Shown here piece by piece: positions 44,184 through 54,629 of a DNA stretch of 64,000 bases; positions within the stretch are counted from its first letter, which is position 1, and every line of letters starts with the position of its first letter. Source of the stretch: DASVHS01 sp035468985 (GTDB lineage Bacteria; Acidobacteriota; Thermoanaerobaculia; Gp7-AA8); assembly GCA_035468985.1 (NCBI GenBank), contig DATISF010000031.1, positions 22,449 to 86,448 on the forward strand, written 5' to 3'. The notes below the pieces were generated by a model. That model saw nothing but the letters and a program-made list of their open reading frames with translations, had not been told where the DNA came from and did not search any database. The position numbers were made by a program, and so were the translations under genes.

Positions 44184-45011
44184 TCACTTGAAATTGAGCG
44201 GATCGCGGAGGCTCTGCAGCGTCCGGTAGAAGAAAAGCGGCGTCGCCCCCGGAACATGAAGGCTTCGCAGGATGGCCAGCTCCTCGCCGGTGGCGCCCGC
44301 GCTGAGCCGGCTGTCGCGCAGAAACGCACGCAGCCCCGGCTGATCTGGCGCCGTTCTCTCCCTGGCGTCTTCGCCGAACACGAACCTGCGCGTGGCGCCC
44401 GTCGTCAGGCGCACGACCAGAACGAATCCGTCGAGATCGAAATCCCACGACCGCAGCAGCGGCTCGATGAACGGCGTGAAGTCGCCGATCGAGGCAGAGG
44501 GGTCGCTGTCGAGCAGATCGATCAGTTGCACGCGCATCTTGCGGTAGCTCTGGCCGGCGGTTGACGCCAGCGAGTGCAGCCACGTTTCGTCGCGGGCGTG
44601 GGCCCGGGCCTCGTCGCGGATGACCTCGATGAGCGTGCGTGTGATGAGCCGTTCCAGCTCGCCGAACGGATCCTTCTCGAAGATGGCCCGGATCTCCTTC
44701 TCACGGCGTTGACACTTGCCGAGGATCAGCTGACGCATCGGGCCGAAGCGCGCCATGGCGGCGCCGCGCCAGGCGCGGTCGATCTCGTCCCGATGCTGCT
44801 GAGCGGCCAGGCGCGCCAGTTCCTCACGGGGTAGGCCGAGCAGTCCGCTCATCTTGTCGTAGATGTCGGTGCGGTTGGGAAGGGGCGGCAGCTTCTTTCG
44901 TCGCAGGATCTGGGAGATGTACGACTCCGTCACCTGCGAAGCGCTGGCGAGATCGCGCTGGTCGAGGTGAAGCTCCTCGAGCCGTTGCCGGACCACGAAT
45001 GCGAAATCCAT
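44184..45011 (-). CDS. HTH (XRE-like) transcriptional regulator with large C-terminal domain
   Basis: 275 residues. N-terminal helix-turn-helix: LEELHLDQRDLASASQVTES and YISQILRRKKLPPLP. The remaining 200 residues are helical then beta-rich (WDFDLDGFVLVVRLTTGATR) with no recognised domain. The 171-bp region to the next gene has two copies of TGACTTAAC, 42 bp apart, flanking its start, so autoregulation and control of the downstream small gene are plausible. Confidence 0.8.
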   Translation of the reverse strand: MDFAFVVRQRLEELHLDQRDLASASQVTESYISQILRRKKLPPLPNRTDIYDKMSGLLGLPREELARLAAQQHRDEIDRAWRGAAMARFGPMRQLILGKCQRREKEIRAIFEKDPFGELERLITRTLIEVIRDEARAHARDETWLHSLASTAGQSYRKMRVQLIDLLDSDPSASIGDFTPFIEPLLRSWDFDLDGFVLVVRLTTGATRRFVFGEDARERTAPDQPGLRAFLRDSRLSAGATGEELAILRSLHVPGATPLFFYRTLQSLRDPLNFK

Positions 45012-45051
45012 GACTTAACCAAAATGATTATACATCAGCGAAATAATTGTG

Positions 45052-45080
45052 TTGACTTAACTAATTGAGTGAACTATTGT
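45052..45080 (+). promoter_or_regulatory. Candidate sigma-70-type promoter for the 45183 gene
   Basis: -35 TTGACT at 45052-45057, 17-bp spacer, -10 TATTGT at 45075-45080, in the only clearly A/T-rich intergenic stretch of the region. It overlaps the second TGACTTAAC copy, a possible operator of the divergent HTH regulator. Confidence 0.5.
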
Positions 45081-45182
45081 GGTCCTGTCTCGGTGTACGA
45101 ATCCCTCAGACAGTCCTGCTATCTGAACCAAGGCAGATCACACGACTCCGACGAATACTTGGCCCCCCAAGGAGTCAAAACA

Positions 45183-45491
45183 ATGTTTGCACGCAACGTC
45201 ACTTTGAAGGTCAAACCCAACATGGACCGCGAGATCGCCATCAAGTTCGAGAAGGAAGTCCTTCCGATTCTTCGCAAGGCAGCCGGCTTCAAGGATCAGA
45301 TCACCCTCTCGCGCGACAAGAACGAGATCGTCGGCATCAGCCTCTGGGACAAGAAAGAAGAGCTCGACGCGTACGTGAAGAACACCGATCCCCAGGTCGT
45401 GAAGCTTCTCGAGCCGCTCTACACGGGAACGCCCGATGTGCGGACGTACGAAGTCACGAACTCAACGACTCACAAGGTCATGGCCGTCTGA
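45183..45491 (+). CDS. Small antibiotic-biosynthesis-monooxygenase-like (ferredoxin-fold) protein
   Basis: 102 residues from ATG 45183 with SD AAGGAG. Strand-helix-strand pattern of the dimeric alpha/beta-barrel ABM fold: ARNVTLKVKPNMDREIAIKF, then DQITLSRDKNEIVGISLWDK and ELDAYVKNTDPQVVKLLEPL, ending RTYEVTNSTTHKVMAV. Could bind a haem or aromatic ligand; no catalytic evidence. Divergent from the HTH regulator. Confidence 0.75.
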   Translation: MFARNVTLKVKPNMDREIAIKFEKEVLPILRKAAGFKDQITLSRDKNEIVGISLWDKKEELDAYVKNTDPQVVKLLEPLYTGTPDVRTYEVTNSTTHKVMAV

Positions 45492-45665
45492 ACGACCTCG
45501 CAGCGAAAGGTTCGCCGTGAGTGGTGCTGCGATTTGTTCCGGGCGAACTTTTTCCTGGCCGGAGGCGTCGACCGCGATGGCCTCCGGGCTTTCGATACTG
45601 CATTCCCCGAAAACGGCAGAAATAGCTGAAAAATCAAGAGTTACGAGACCGTTGTCTGCCAATCA

Positions 45666-45681
45666 TGGCACGCGATCCGCT
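45666..45681 (+). promoter_or_regulatory. Weak sigma-54-like promoter candidate
   Basis: TGGCACGCGATCCGCT: the -24 GG and -12 GC are the right 10 bp apart, but TTGC is CCGC. The BON gene starts at 45709, leaving a very short leader. Low weight; no sigma-54 activator gene is adjacent. Confidence 0.25.
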
Positions 45682-45708
45682 CCATAAAGACTTCGGAGGT
45701 TCAATCCA

Positions 45709-46200
45709 ATGAACCGCAGTCCGAAGCGCTCTTTCCGTTCAGCCCTGCTCGCCTTCCTCGCCGTTTCGCTCTTTCCTCTTGCCGGCCGCGCACAGTCCCA
45801 GCCGATCGACCTCACCGCGTCGTTTCGGAGCGCCGGCGTGGACATCACCGACCTTCGGGTCTACCAGATCAGCGGCATCGTCCTGATTCGCGGGACAAGT
45901 GCCGACAGAGCGAAGGCCGAGAACGCCGGGACCGTCGCCACAAGCCTCGGTTATCAGCGGGTCGCGAACCTCATTGAGCTCGCTACGCCGGCGAATGATG
46001 TGAGGATCATCCGGGTTGCCGAAGGCAGCCTGGGGCGGCAGCGAGCGCTCGACGGATGCACGTTTCACATTGATTCCTTGAACGGAGTCGTCCGTCTCGG
46101 AGGCAGCGTCCACCAGGAAATGCAGAAGGATGTCGCGGTCGAGCTTCTGCGCAAGATCGAAGGAGTCAGGGAAGTCCACTCTGACTTGAAGGTGCTCTGA
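45709..46200 (+). CDS. BON-domain periplasmic protein
   Basis: 163 residues with signal peptide (RSALLAFLAVSLFPLAGRAQ); SD GGAGG. Two BON-like halves: ITDLRVYQISGIVLIRGTSA in the first, and FHIDSLNGVVRLGGSV plus DVAVELLRKIEGVREVHSDL in the second. BON domains bind envelope surfaces or lipids. A close paralogue is at 54630-55097 (shared SLGYxRVANLI). Its stop overlaps the start of the receiver gene (TGATG), so it is coupled to signalling genes. Confidence 0.85.
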   Translation: MNRSPKRSFRSALLAFLAVSLFPLAGRAQSQPIDLTASFRSAGVDITDLRVYQISGIVLIRGTSADRAKAENAGTVATSLGYQRVANLIELATPANDVRIIRVAEGSLGRQRALDGCTFHIDSLNGVVRLGGSVHQEMQKDVAVELLRKIEGVREVHSDLKVL

Positions 46201-46652
46201 TGCGTATCGCCTCCATTCATGTGCTTCGACCGCTACGGCAGATCGCCCGTCTGTGGCCGTTTGGCCGCAAACGCGTGCTGGTGCTCGAAGACGACACGAT
46301 GATGCAGAAACTCGTGGGGAAGCTCTTGAGATCGCGTCGTGTAAGAGTGGACGTCTTCGGGAATGGCCGTGATGTGGTCCGCGAGATCGCGATCAAGGGT
46401 GAGCTGTACGACGCGCTGCTTCTCGACCTGATGATGCCGCACGATGGCGGTCTGACAGTCCTCCGGCACCTTCGGGAACACCACGCATCGTTACTTGGCC
46501 GAGTGATTCTGATGACCGGCAGTGGAAGCGGGATTACCGATCCGTGGTCGCCGCTGGTCTTTGCAGTTGTCCACAAGCCATTTGACGGCTCGGCGCTGCT
46601 GACCACGGTACGGGCATGCTTCCGGCAGCCCGAAAGTCTGGTCGCCGCGTGA
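46200..46652 (+). CDS. Single-domain response regulator with N-terminal extension
   Basis: 150 residues. After a basic 23-residue lead the receiver domain runs from RVLVLEDDTMMQKLVGKLL, phospho-acceptor Asp76 in LLLDLMMPHDGG, conserved Thr/Ser in ILMTGSGSG and Lys in VVHKPFDGS. No output domain. Coupled to the BON gene before it and to the membrane-protein gene after it by TGATG overlaps; a likely phosphorelay intermediate for the kinases at 47-51 kb. Confidence 0.9.
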   Translation: MRIASIHVLRPLRQIARLWPFGRKRVLVLEDDTMMQKLVGKLLRSRRVRVDVFGNGRDVVREIAIKGELYDALLLDLMMPHDGGLTVLRHLREHHASLLGRVILMTGSGSGITDPWSPLVFAVVHKPFDGSALLTTVRACFRQPESLVAA

Positions 46653-47125
46653 TGCGCAATCCGTTCCGCGACTCGCACCGGATGAACATCATCTGGCCGG
46701 AACGCCGGCGCGCGAGACGTTACCTGACCCTGAAGAATGCAGGCCTCGCAGGCGCCGGTCTCATTGCCCTGTCCATCGTTCTTTCGCTCTGGTCTCAATT
46801 CCGCCCGCATTCCGGCGCTTCGGGGGACTTGATGCAGTCGGCTGTGCGGGTGCGGCCGTACGATTCGAAACCCGCTCGTCATGACCTCACGATCGTCGAC
46901 GAGGGACCGATCACCCGTCAGTCGGAAACAGACTCGCTCCCGCTCGATCAAGGAGCGGAGGATCAGGTTCCAGCCCTCGAGCAGACGAGTCTCGAGCATC
47001 GAACGTCGCAGCTCGGCAAGGGACAGCGGATCACGATTTCCGGTGGAAGCGAAGGCGTTCAGCTTCACGCCGAGCCGATGCCTCCGGCTGCCGCAGCCAC
47101 CGCGGCGGTCCCGATCGCTCACTGA
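46652..47125 (+). CDS. Single-span membrane protein of unknown function
   Basis: 157 residues from ATG 46652. A basic N-terminus (PERRRARRYLTLKNAG), one hydrophobic helix (LAGAGLIALSIVLSLW) and a 95-residue periplasmic tail rich in Asp, Glu, Pro and Ser, ending in an Ala/Pro-rich segment. No known domain. Third gene of the coupled BON-receiver operon and convergent with the kinase genes, 1 bp from the kinase stop. Confidence 0.75.
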   Translation: MRNPFRDSHRMNIIWPERRRARRYLTLKNAGLAGAGLIALSIVLSLWSQFRPHSGASGDLMQSAVRVRPYDSKPARHDLTIVDEGPITRQSETDSLPLDQGAEDQVPALEQTSLEHRTSQLGKGQRITISGGSEGVQLHAEPMPPAAAATAAVPIAH

Positions 47126-47126
47126 T

Positions 47127-48523
<1,397 letters not shown>

Positions 48524-48527
<4 letters not shown>

Positions 48528-48910
48528 GAGATCCGAACCTCGGCCCCCACGGGCAGCAGGTTCTCGATCTTCTCCAGTAGGCGCGGCAGCTCGATCGGCT
48601 TGGTGTCGTAGTCATCGCAGCCTGCTTCGAGCGCTTTGTCGCGATCGTTGGCCATGGCGTGCGCGGTCAGTGCGATCACCGGGATGTGCTCGAGGACGGG
48701 GTCCGCCTTCATCCGCCGCGTTGCTTCCCAGCCGTCGACGACCGGCAGGCTCATGTCCATGAGAATCAGATCCGGCATGTTTGCGCGCGCAACCTCGATG
48801 CTCGTTTCGCCATCGATGGCGATCAGAACTTTGTATCCCTTGTGTTCCAGCCGCCGCGACAACATCTCGCGGTTCATTTCATTGTCTTCGACTACCAGAA
48901 TGGTGGTCAT
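48524..48910 (-). CDS. CheY-like single-domain response regulator
   Basis: 128 residues: ILVVEDNEMNREMLSRRLEH, Asp52 in LILMDMSLPVVDG, Thr in VIALTAHAM, Lys in YDTKPIEL. A DivK-like shape without output domain. Coupled on both sides (ATGA) to hybrid kinases, so it is the middle step of a three-gene phosphorelay. Confidence 0.95.
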
Positions 48911-50961
48911 GGTGTTGATGTCTCCAGAAGTTCACGATGAACGCGGGCCGCGGTGCTGTTGGTGAGAAGATCACGAACGTGCGCGAGCAATGACTCTCGT
49001 GAATCGCCTTCCTTCTGCAGGATCGTTTCGACGTGGCCGTTGAGGCGACGCCGGTCTTCAGCCGTGAGGTCTTGCGCAGTGACCACGATGATCGGAATGT
49101 CCCGCCACTCCGGGCGCCGCCGCACCTCGATGGCAAACGCGAAGCCGTCCATCTCCGGCATCATCAAGTCGAGATAGATCAGCCGCGGTCGTTCGCGTTC
49201 CATGCTCTTCAGCGCCTCGATGCCGTTCGACGCTTCCGACACGCTCCATCCCTCCTTCTCCAGCATCGTCCGCGTGAGCGAGCGGGCCAACGGTTCGTCG
49301 TCGATCACCAGAACGGGACACGGCGGTTGAGGGCAGGTGAACTTCTTCAGGATCTGCGACAGCCGCCGCCGGTTGACAGGCTTCGTCAGGTAGTCCGATG
49401 CGCCCAGGGTGAAGCCGCGGACGGGGTCGTCGACCATGGTGAGCATGATCACCGGGATGTCCTGCAGTGCGACGTCGTTCTTGAGCGCCGACAGGACGGC
49501 CCAGCCGTCCATGTCGGGCATCATCACGTCGAGCGTGATCGCCGCCGGCAGCAGTTGCTGTGCCAGTCGCAACCCTTCGGCTCCGCCGCTTGCCGTGCAT
49601 ACGGTGAACCCTTCCTTCCGCAGGTAACGTTGCATCAGGTCGCGCTGCAGTGGATCGTCATCGATCACCAGCACGCAGGTCCCGCGGTCCGGGAGTGGTT
49701 CCGTGTTCTCGGCGATGACACTCGGCGGGATGATCGTTGTCTCACGACGGTCGCTGGCTGGCAGGCTCAGGTCGACGGTTGATTCGCGCACGATCGCGGG
49801 CAATTTGATCGTGAAGACGCTGCCTTCGTTCAGCACGCTGTGGACACTGACGTCGCCACGCATCATCTGACAGTAACGACGCGTGAGCGCGAGACCGAGA
49901 CCGGTTCCGCCGAACTTGCGTGTCGTCGATGCGTCGGCCTGCGTGAACGGCTGAAACAGCCTTACGATCTGCTCGGGACTCAGGCCGATGCCCGTATCCG
50001 TGACGCGGAACATGATCCAGTCGTTTCCGTCCATCGTTTGCCGTTCGACCAATACGTGGATTTCGCCGGCTTGCGTGAACTTCGCAGCGTTCGAGACGAG
50101 GTTGAAGAGGCCCTGGCGCACTTTGCTCAGGTCCGCGTGCATGACGCCGACGTCGGGCGCACACGTAATCTCGAGCGTGTTGCCGTTCCTCGCAACCTGC
50201 TTCGCGATCGTCGACTCCACCTCACCGATCAGCGAACAAATGTCGAAATTCTCCAGGTGCAGCTCCATTCTGCCTGCCTCGATTTTCGAGAGGTCGAGGA
50301 TGTCGTTGATCAGGAGGAGAAGGTGTTTGCCGGCGGTGGAGATCTTCTGGAGGTCGGCGCTGAAGTCCTCCAGGTTTCTCTCCATCGCTTCTTCCTGAAG
50401 CATCTCGGAGAAGCCGAGGATGGCGTTGAGCGGGGTGCGCAGCTCGTGGCTCATGTTGGCGAGGAACAGACTCTTCGTCCGATTCGCGGTTTCGGCCGCT
50501 TCCTTCGCATTCGCCACTTCTCCCTCGGCGCGGCGGCGTTGGGTGACGTCTTCCATCGCCAGAACCAGCAGCTCCCGGTGACTGCCCTGACGCAGTCTTC
50601 GGGCATTGAGCAACATCACGCGCCGGCCGATGTAGGGGAAGTCGTGCTCCAGCTCGAAGTCGTTGAAGACCGAGCTCTTCGGAACGATGTCCTCGAGGAG
50701 CGTACGCAGAGCAGGAATGTCCCACTGTCCGTTGCCGAGCTCGTAGATGAGTCTGTCCTCGGTCTCGCCCGGCGCGACGTGAAATGTCTGGTAGAAGGCG
50801 CGGTTCGCGGAGTGAACGCGGAGGCTGCTGTCGAGAATCAGCAGGGGTTCTCGAACGGTGTCCACGACGTCTTGAGCATAGGTTTCGATCTGCTCGATCA
50901 GTAGCGGATCGTGGAACGCGGGCTGCGCCTCCTGGGTCTGAAAGCCGAGTATTTCGGCCAT
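48907..50961 (-). CDS. Hybrid histidine kinase: PAS-HisKA-HATPase-REC-REC
   Basis: 684 residues from ATG 50961 (SD AGGAGG). PAS domain near 30-140 (REPLLILDSSLRVHSANRAF), HisKA with LANMSHELRTPLNAILGFSE, HATPase with NLVSNAAKFTQ, DTGIGLS and GGTGLGLALTRRY, and two C-terminal receivers (TLDVMMPDMDG and IYLDLMMPEMDGF). Cytosolic. The PAS type is the one often found behind CheB/CheR modules, hinting at a link with the giant kinase at 59599. First gene of the phosphorelay operon. Confidence 0.94.
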   Translation of the reverse strand: MAEILGFQTQEAQPAFHDPLLIEQIETYAQDVVDTVREPLLILDSSLRVHSANRAFYQTFHVAPGETEDRLIYELGNGQWDIPALRTLLEDIVPKSSVFNDFELEHDFPYIGRRVMLLNARRLRQGSHRELLVLAMEDVTQRRRAEGEVANAKEAAETANRTKSLFLANMSHELRTPLNAILGFSEMLQEEAMERNLEDFSADLQKISTAGKHLLLLINDILDLSKIEAGRMELHLENFDICSLIGEVESTIAKQVARNGNTLEITCAPDVGVMHADLSKVRQGLFNLVSNAAKFTQAGEIHVLVERQTMDGNDWIMFRVTDTGIGLSPEQIVRLFQPFTQADASTTRKFGGTGLGLALTRRYCQMMRGDVSVHSVLNEGSVFTIKLPAIVRESTVDLSLPASDRRETTIIPPSVIAENTEPLPDRGTCVLVIDDDPLQRDLMQRYLRKEGFTVCTASGGAEGLRLAQQLLPAAITLDVMMPDMDGWAVLSALKNDVALQDIPVIMLTMVDDPVRGFTLGASDYLTKPVNRRRLSQILKKFTCPQPPCPVLVIDDEPLARSLTRTMLEKEGWSVSEASNGIEALKSMERERPRLIYLDLMMPEMDGFAFAIEVRRRPEWRDIPIIVVTAQDLTAEDRRRLNGHVETILQKEGDSRESLLAHVRDLLTNSTAARVHRELLETSTP

Positions 50962-51112
50962 GGATCGCCTCCTGGTTGTTCAACCGGTCGCGATCGTTGG
51001 GCGCGGACAGTCGAGTGAGATGAGAGAGAACGTCGACGACTACTCAATTCCGATGCATTAAGCGAGCCGTCATTGCCCCCAAGCAGGCGGTCCGGTCGTA
51101 TATTTGTGTGCA

Positions 51113-51961
51113 ATGCCGGGCCGAGCGCGTCTTGCGACCACGATCCGTTCGACATTGACGGCGTTTCGCAGGCATAACGCATCACGGTTCGGCGCGGCGC
51201 TGGCGTTCTACATCGTTTTCTCGATCACGCCGACGCTTTTGATCGCCATCGGCATCGCCGGAGCCGTCCTGGGAAGAGCGCGTGCCGAAGGAGCGATTCT
51301 CGGCTGGATCGGCGACAGCTTCGGATCCGCGGCCGCCACAGCCATCGCCTCATTGATCAAGGCCGCCGTGCTGTGGCAGGCCGGCTGGCTGGCTACGATC
51401 CTCGGCATATCGTCTCTGTATTTCGGCCTGGCCGGTGTGTATCGACAAATTGACGACGCGCTGCAGACGATCTGGCGCGACGGAGCGAGGGATACGGAGT
51501 TGACCACCGGACTGAAGCAGAGACTGGCTTCGATGATCTTCGTCGTCGCCGCCGGGGTGGTCGTGCTCGTTGCCGTCATCGCCGATGGCACGGTCGCCGT
51601 GACCGCCAACTACGCGGCGGCGCGGCTGGCCGGCGGCGCTTTGCTGTGGCGTCTGGCGCAGCTCGTGACGTCGGCGCTCCTTCTGACCGTGCTGTTCGCC
51701 GTCGTGTTCCGCTATCTGGCGGGGCAGCGCGTCACGTGGAGCGACGCCGGCCGGGGCGCCGCGGTGACGGCGATTCTGTTCGTCATCGGCAAGTTTGGGC
51801 TCGGTATCTATCTCAGTAAGGCGGCGGTCGGATCGCCGTTCGGCGCAGCAGGCTCGATTGTGGTGGTGATGTTGTGGTCGTACTGGTCTGCGCAGATCTT
51901 CTTCTTCGGTCTGGAATTCACGCACGTGTACGCGCGGCAACGCGACTCACAAAGCTCGTAG
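51113..51961 (+). CDS. YihY/BrkB-family membrane protein
   Basis: 282 residues from ATG 51113. Starts RFGAALAFYIVFSITPTLLI after a basic segment, with about six membrane helices; hallmark GVYRQIDDALQTIW and the terminal WSYWSAQIFFFGLEFTHVYA. Older annotations call this family virulence factor BrkB or ribonuclease BN; the molecular role is unclear. Its 3' end overlaps that of the desaturase gene by 15 bp. Confidence 0.93.
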   Translation: MPGRARLATTIRSTLTAFRRHNASRFGAALAFYIVFSITPTLLIAIGIAGAVLGRARAEGAILGWIGDSFGSAAATAIASLIKAAVLWQAGWLATILGISSLYFGLAGVYRQIDDALQTIWRDGARDTELTTGLKQRLASMIFVVAAGVVVLVAVIADGTVAVTANYAAARLAGGALLWRLAQLVTSALLLTVLFAVVFRYLAGQRVTWSDAGRGAAVTAILFVIGKFGLGIYLSKAAVGSPFGAAGSIVVVMLWSYWSAQIFFFGLEFTHVYARQRDSQSS

Positions 51962-53017
51962 CACGTCGCGGTAGCCGACCATGCGCCGGTTCTCGTCGTC
52001 CCACACGTTCGCGCGGAGGCAGGCCACGACGTCGCGAGGTCTGAGCGTCGTCACGGTCGGGTGTTGCAGTTCGGGGATCGCAGCCATCGCCCTGGGCAGC
52101 AGATAGAAGGGGATGAGCGAGTTCAGATGGTGCACGTGGTGGAAGCCGATGTTCCCGGTGAACCAGCGCAGAACGGGACCGAGGCGCAAGTAGCTCGACG
52201 ACGCCAGCGCGGCGCGATACTGAGTCCACTCGGCCTCGGGAAGGATGAGCATCCCCGGGAAACTGTGCTGCACATAGAAGAGGTAGCCGCCCATCGCGGC
52301 GGCAACCGTCATCGGCAGCAGGAATGCGAAGAACGCGGCGTCGAGTCCGGCGAAGACCCACAACATGGCCACGGCCGAGGCGTGCGCCAGCAGTGAAAGC
52401 GCCGAGTCCCAGTACCGCGCCGGGCGGCGCAACATCGGCAGCATGCATACGCTGAGAAGAAAGATCGTGAAGTACCCGCAAACGATCGTCAGAGGGTGAC
52501 GGGTCACCCGGTAGCGCAGACGCTGGATCGGGGAAGCGGTTCGCCACATCTGCACAGTCATCAATGGGAACGAGCCGGTGTTGGAGCCGTCGATCTTGCC
52601 GACGTTGGCGTGGTGGAAGTTGTGGCTGTCGCGCCACGATCGCGGCGGCGTCAGGTTGATGGCGGCGTACGTGTAGAAGACCGCCCGAGCCAGGCGAGAG
52701 CCGGGGAGAATCGCACCGTGCATGAAGTCGTGATAGAGGATGAACGCGCGCACGAGCAGCAGCGCGCCCAGCATCGATGCGACCAGGCGCAGCGGCCACC
52801 ACGGCGCGATCGCCGCTCCGGCCAGAACGCCCGCGAGCAGTCCGAAGGTCGAACCGATCACCCACCAGCTCCGGGCCGCCGAATCCCGAGCAAAGGTCCG
52901 CGTCGCCGCAAAAAGGTCCCGATCCACCCGCTCGATCGACGGGGGCCTCGATTCATCGGCTTGCAGCGACATGGCCATGTCCTCCGGCGAAGAAACGTCT
53001 CCCGCGGTTCCCGTCAT
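51947..53017 (-). CDS. Membrane fatty acid desaturase family protein
   Basis: 356 residues (in-frame ATGs at 52978 and 52972 are alternatives). The three histidine clusters of di-iron desaturases are present: HDFMH (96-100), HNFHH (132-136) and HHVHH (293-297), plus four hydrophobic segments. It introduces double bonds or hydroxyls into acyl chains in the inner membrane, altering membrane fluidity. Single gene, upstream of a 230-bp noncoding region. Confidence 0.93.
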   Translation of the reverse strand: MTGTAGDVSSPEDMAMSLQADESRPPSIERVDRDLFAATRTFARDSAARSWWVIGSTFGLLAGVLAGAAIAPWWPLRLVASMLGALLLVRAFILYHDFMHGAILPGSRLARAVFYTYAAINLTPPRSWRDSHNFHHANVGKIDGSNTGSFPLMTVQMWRTASPIQRLRYRVTRHPLTIVCGYFTIFLLSVCMLPMLRRPARYWDSALSLLAHASAVAMLWVFAGLDAAFFAFLLPMTVAAAMGGYLFYVQHSFPGMLILPEAEWTQYRAALASSSYLRLGPVLRWFTGNIGFHHVHHLNSLIPFYLLPRAMAAIPELQHPTVTTLRPRDVVACLRANVWDDENRRMVGYRDVLRAL

Positions 53018-53184
53018 TTCAGCTTATGAACGCCTGCGGATCGTTCCTGTGATAGGCAATTCACCCGATCGTATCGCACGTCCCGGCGTACGCGCGACCA
53101 CGCGACTCCATGGACGTGTCTGCATGACATTGATGCCCAATCAGCGTATGGTGAAGATCCATCGAGGAACCTTCCTCGCCCTTC

Positions 53185-53198
53185 AGTTCGTCTGAACT
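53185..53198. promoter_or_regulatory. Short palindrome upstream of the 53255 gene
   Basis: AGTTC-GTCT-GAACT, perfect 5-bp arms, about 55 bp before the start codon of the small membrane protein gene. Could be a regulator site. The rest of 53018-53251 shows no gene or repeat. Confidence 0.3.
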
Positions 53199-53254
53199 AA
53201 GTCAGATCCTCTGAATCCTTCCTCTTAGCAACCCACCTCTCGAGGGAGGGAATG

Positions 53255-53674
53255 ATGCCTCCAGCAATCCTGGTCCTGATCATTTGCGCGATTGTGGCGC
53301 TTCTCGTGTTCAGTATTGTCAAAGTGTTCGCCGCGGACCGGTTCGACGCTCTCGCGGCGCGTTTGCGCCAGTCGTCGCGCCTCGTCAGCCGCGGAGAGCT
53401 CGTCGACGGCAGCCGCCATCACGACGTCCTGCTCGCACTCACAGATTCGACGTTCATTTACGAGAGCTCCGACGGGCAGTCCTGTTTCGACCGGCAGTGG
53501 ATTCAGGAGGTCGCATACGGCGACCGGCTTTCGACGGGAACGTCCGTGGGGGGTGCCAAGGTTCTGAGACTGCGGTGCTTCAGCAGGACGCTCGAGTTCG
53601 TGCTGTCGCAGCAGGTCTTCCGCGAATGGGAGCTGGTCCTGCCCGCGCAGACGGCGATGACGGCGCGAGCGTAA
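53255..53674 (+). CDS. Small single-span membrane protein of unknown function
   Basis: 139 residues from ATG 53255 (ATG 53252 directly before it; SD GAGGGAGGG). An N-terminal helix (PPAILVLIICAIVALLVFSI) anchors a soluble 110-residue domain with strands DVLLALTDSTFIYESSDGQS and AKVLRLRCFSRTLEFVLSQ, resembling the PH-like fold of small membrane proteins; this is a guess from pattern only. Probably co-transcribed with the GlsB-like gene 10 bp downstream. Confidence 0.7.
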   Translation: MPPAILVLIICAIVALLVFSIVKVFAADRFDALAARLRQSSRLVSRGELVDGSRHHDVLLALTDSTFIYESSDGQSCFDRQWIQEVAYGDRLSTGTSVGGAKVLRLRCFSRTLEFVLSQQVFREWELVLPAQTAMTARA

Positions 53675-53684
53675 AGGAATCTCG

Positions 53685-53960
53685 ATGTCGTATGTCTTCA
53701 TCGGATTGATCGGCGCGCTGACCGGCTGGGTGGTGGGGCAGTTTGTGACCGGCAGCCGCCAGGCGATCGCCATCGACATGATGGCCGGCGCGGTCGGAGC
53801 CTGGGTCACCGTGGTTCTGTGTCGCGTCGTGATCCCCACGGCCGGCGGGCCGCTGATGAGCGCGATCGTGGCGGTGATCGGCGCGGTGGTCACGCTTTTT
53901 GTCATGAATCGCTTTCTACGGAGGAAGCTGATGACCGCATCGCGCGTGCAACGGCGGTAG
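53685..53960 (+). CDS. GlsB/YeaQ/YmgE-family small membrane protein
   Basis: 91 residues with three hydrophobic segments: MSYVFIGLIGALTGWVVGQF, IDMMAGAVGAWVTVVLCRV and SAIVAVIGAVVTLFVMNRFL. Glycine-zipper-like G-x-x-x-G patterning is typical for this stress-associated family (often called transglycosylase-associated). Function uncertain. Confidence 0.85.
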   Translation: MSYVFIGLIGALTGWVVGQFVTGSRQAIAIDMMAGAVGAWVTVVLCRVVIPTAGGPLMSAIVAVIGAVVTLFVMNRFLRRKLMTASRVQRR

Positions 53961-53969
53961 AACGCGACA

Positions 53970-54242
53970 TTACCGTTGCCGCGGATAACGATAGACCGTG
54001 AACAGCGCGGCGCAGCGGAGAAGATCGCGTTTCAGATATTCGATCTTCACCGCCCGGTCACGGTCCAGGAGCAGGCGGCGAAGCGAGCCGCGATCCAGCA
54101 CGATGGAACGCAGCTTCAGGGAAGGGTCGCGCACCGTGTAGGAAATGGCCGCCATGGCCAGCGACCGAAACCGCAGCGCCGCGTACTGCAGAACGCTGAC
54201 GATCTCGTCGGCCATCGCTGTCTCGCTGCTTTCCGTGTTCAT
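53970..54242 (-). CDS. Small protein of unknown function
   Basis: 90 residues from ATG 54242 (MNTESSETAMADEIVSVLQY). Helical start then a basic C-terminal half (SLRRLLLDRDRAVKIEYLKR, DLLRCAALFTVYRYPRQR). No recognised domain. Coupled by ATGA to the BamE-like lipoprotein gene before it. Confidence 0.6.
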   Translation of the reverse strand: MNTESSETAMADEIVSVLQYAALRFRSLAMAAISYTVRDPSLKLRSIVLDRGSLRRLLLDRDRAVKIEYLKRDLLRCAALFTVYRYPRQR

Positions 54243-54616
54243 CAATCGCGCCTCGTTTGTTCGTGTGAGAACGAGGTGACCTTGTCGTCGGTGAACGTGA
54301 TCCACGTCAGCATGTGATCGCGGTAGCTGGTGAGGTAGCCCCACGACTCGGTCAGGCCTTCGGTCTCGTGGCGCTCGGCACCATGCCGCATGATGCCGCG
54401 GACATCCTGTCGCGACTGCCCCTTGCGGATCCGGCTGATGACCGTGGCATTGAACACAGCGTTGCCGCAGGCCTGTGCGTCGCGGCGATCGGAGCAGGGC
54501 TGGATGCCGCCGTTGTCATTCATATGGCCCGCCGAGGGCGCGCGGGCCAACGTGGTACTGCAGCCCATGAGTGCGAAGGACGCAATCAAAGGAAGAGCAT
54601 GGATCATTCTGGTCAT
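54242..54616 (-). CDS. Small lipoprotein with BamE/SmpA-like pattern
   Basis: 124 residues; lipobox SFALMGC. The mature part has ISRIRKGQSRQDVRGIMRHG, a G-x-S/T-x-x-x-V helix, then LTESWGYLTSY and MLTWITFTDDKVTSFSHE, which is the strand-helix-strand layout of BamE/OmlA-type domains. Envelope assembly or stress role is possible, not proven. Lies 13 bp after the BON gene on the same strand. Confidence 0.6.
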   Translation of the reverse strand: MTRMIHALPLIASFALMGCSTTLARAPSAGHMNDNGGIQPCSDRRDAQACGNAVFNATVISRIRKGQSRQDVRGIMRHGAERHETEGLTESWGYLTSYRDHMLTWITFTDDKVTSFSHEQTRRD

Positions 54617-54629
54617 TTCTGTGGCCTTT

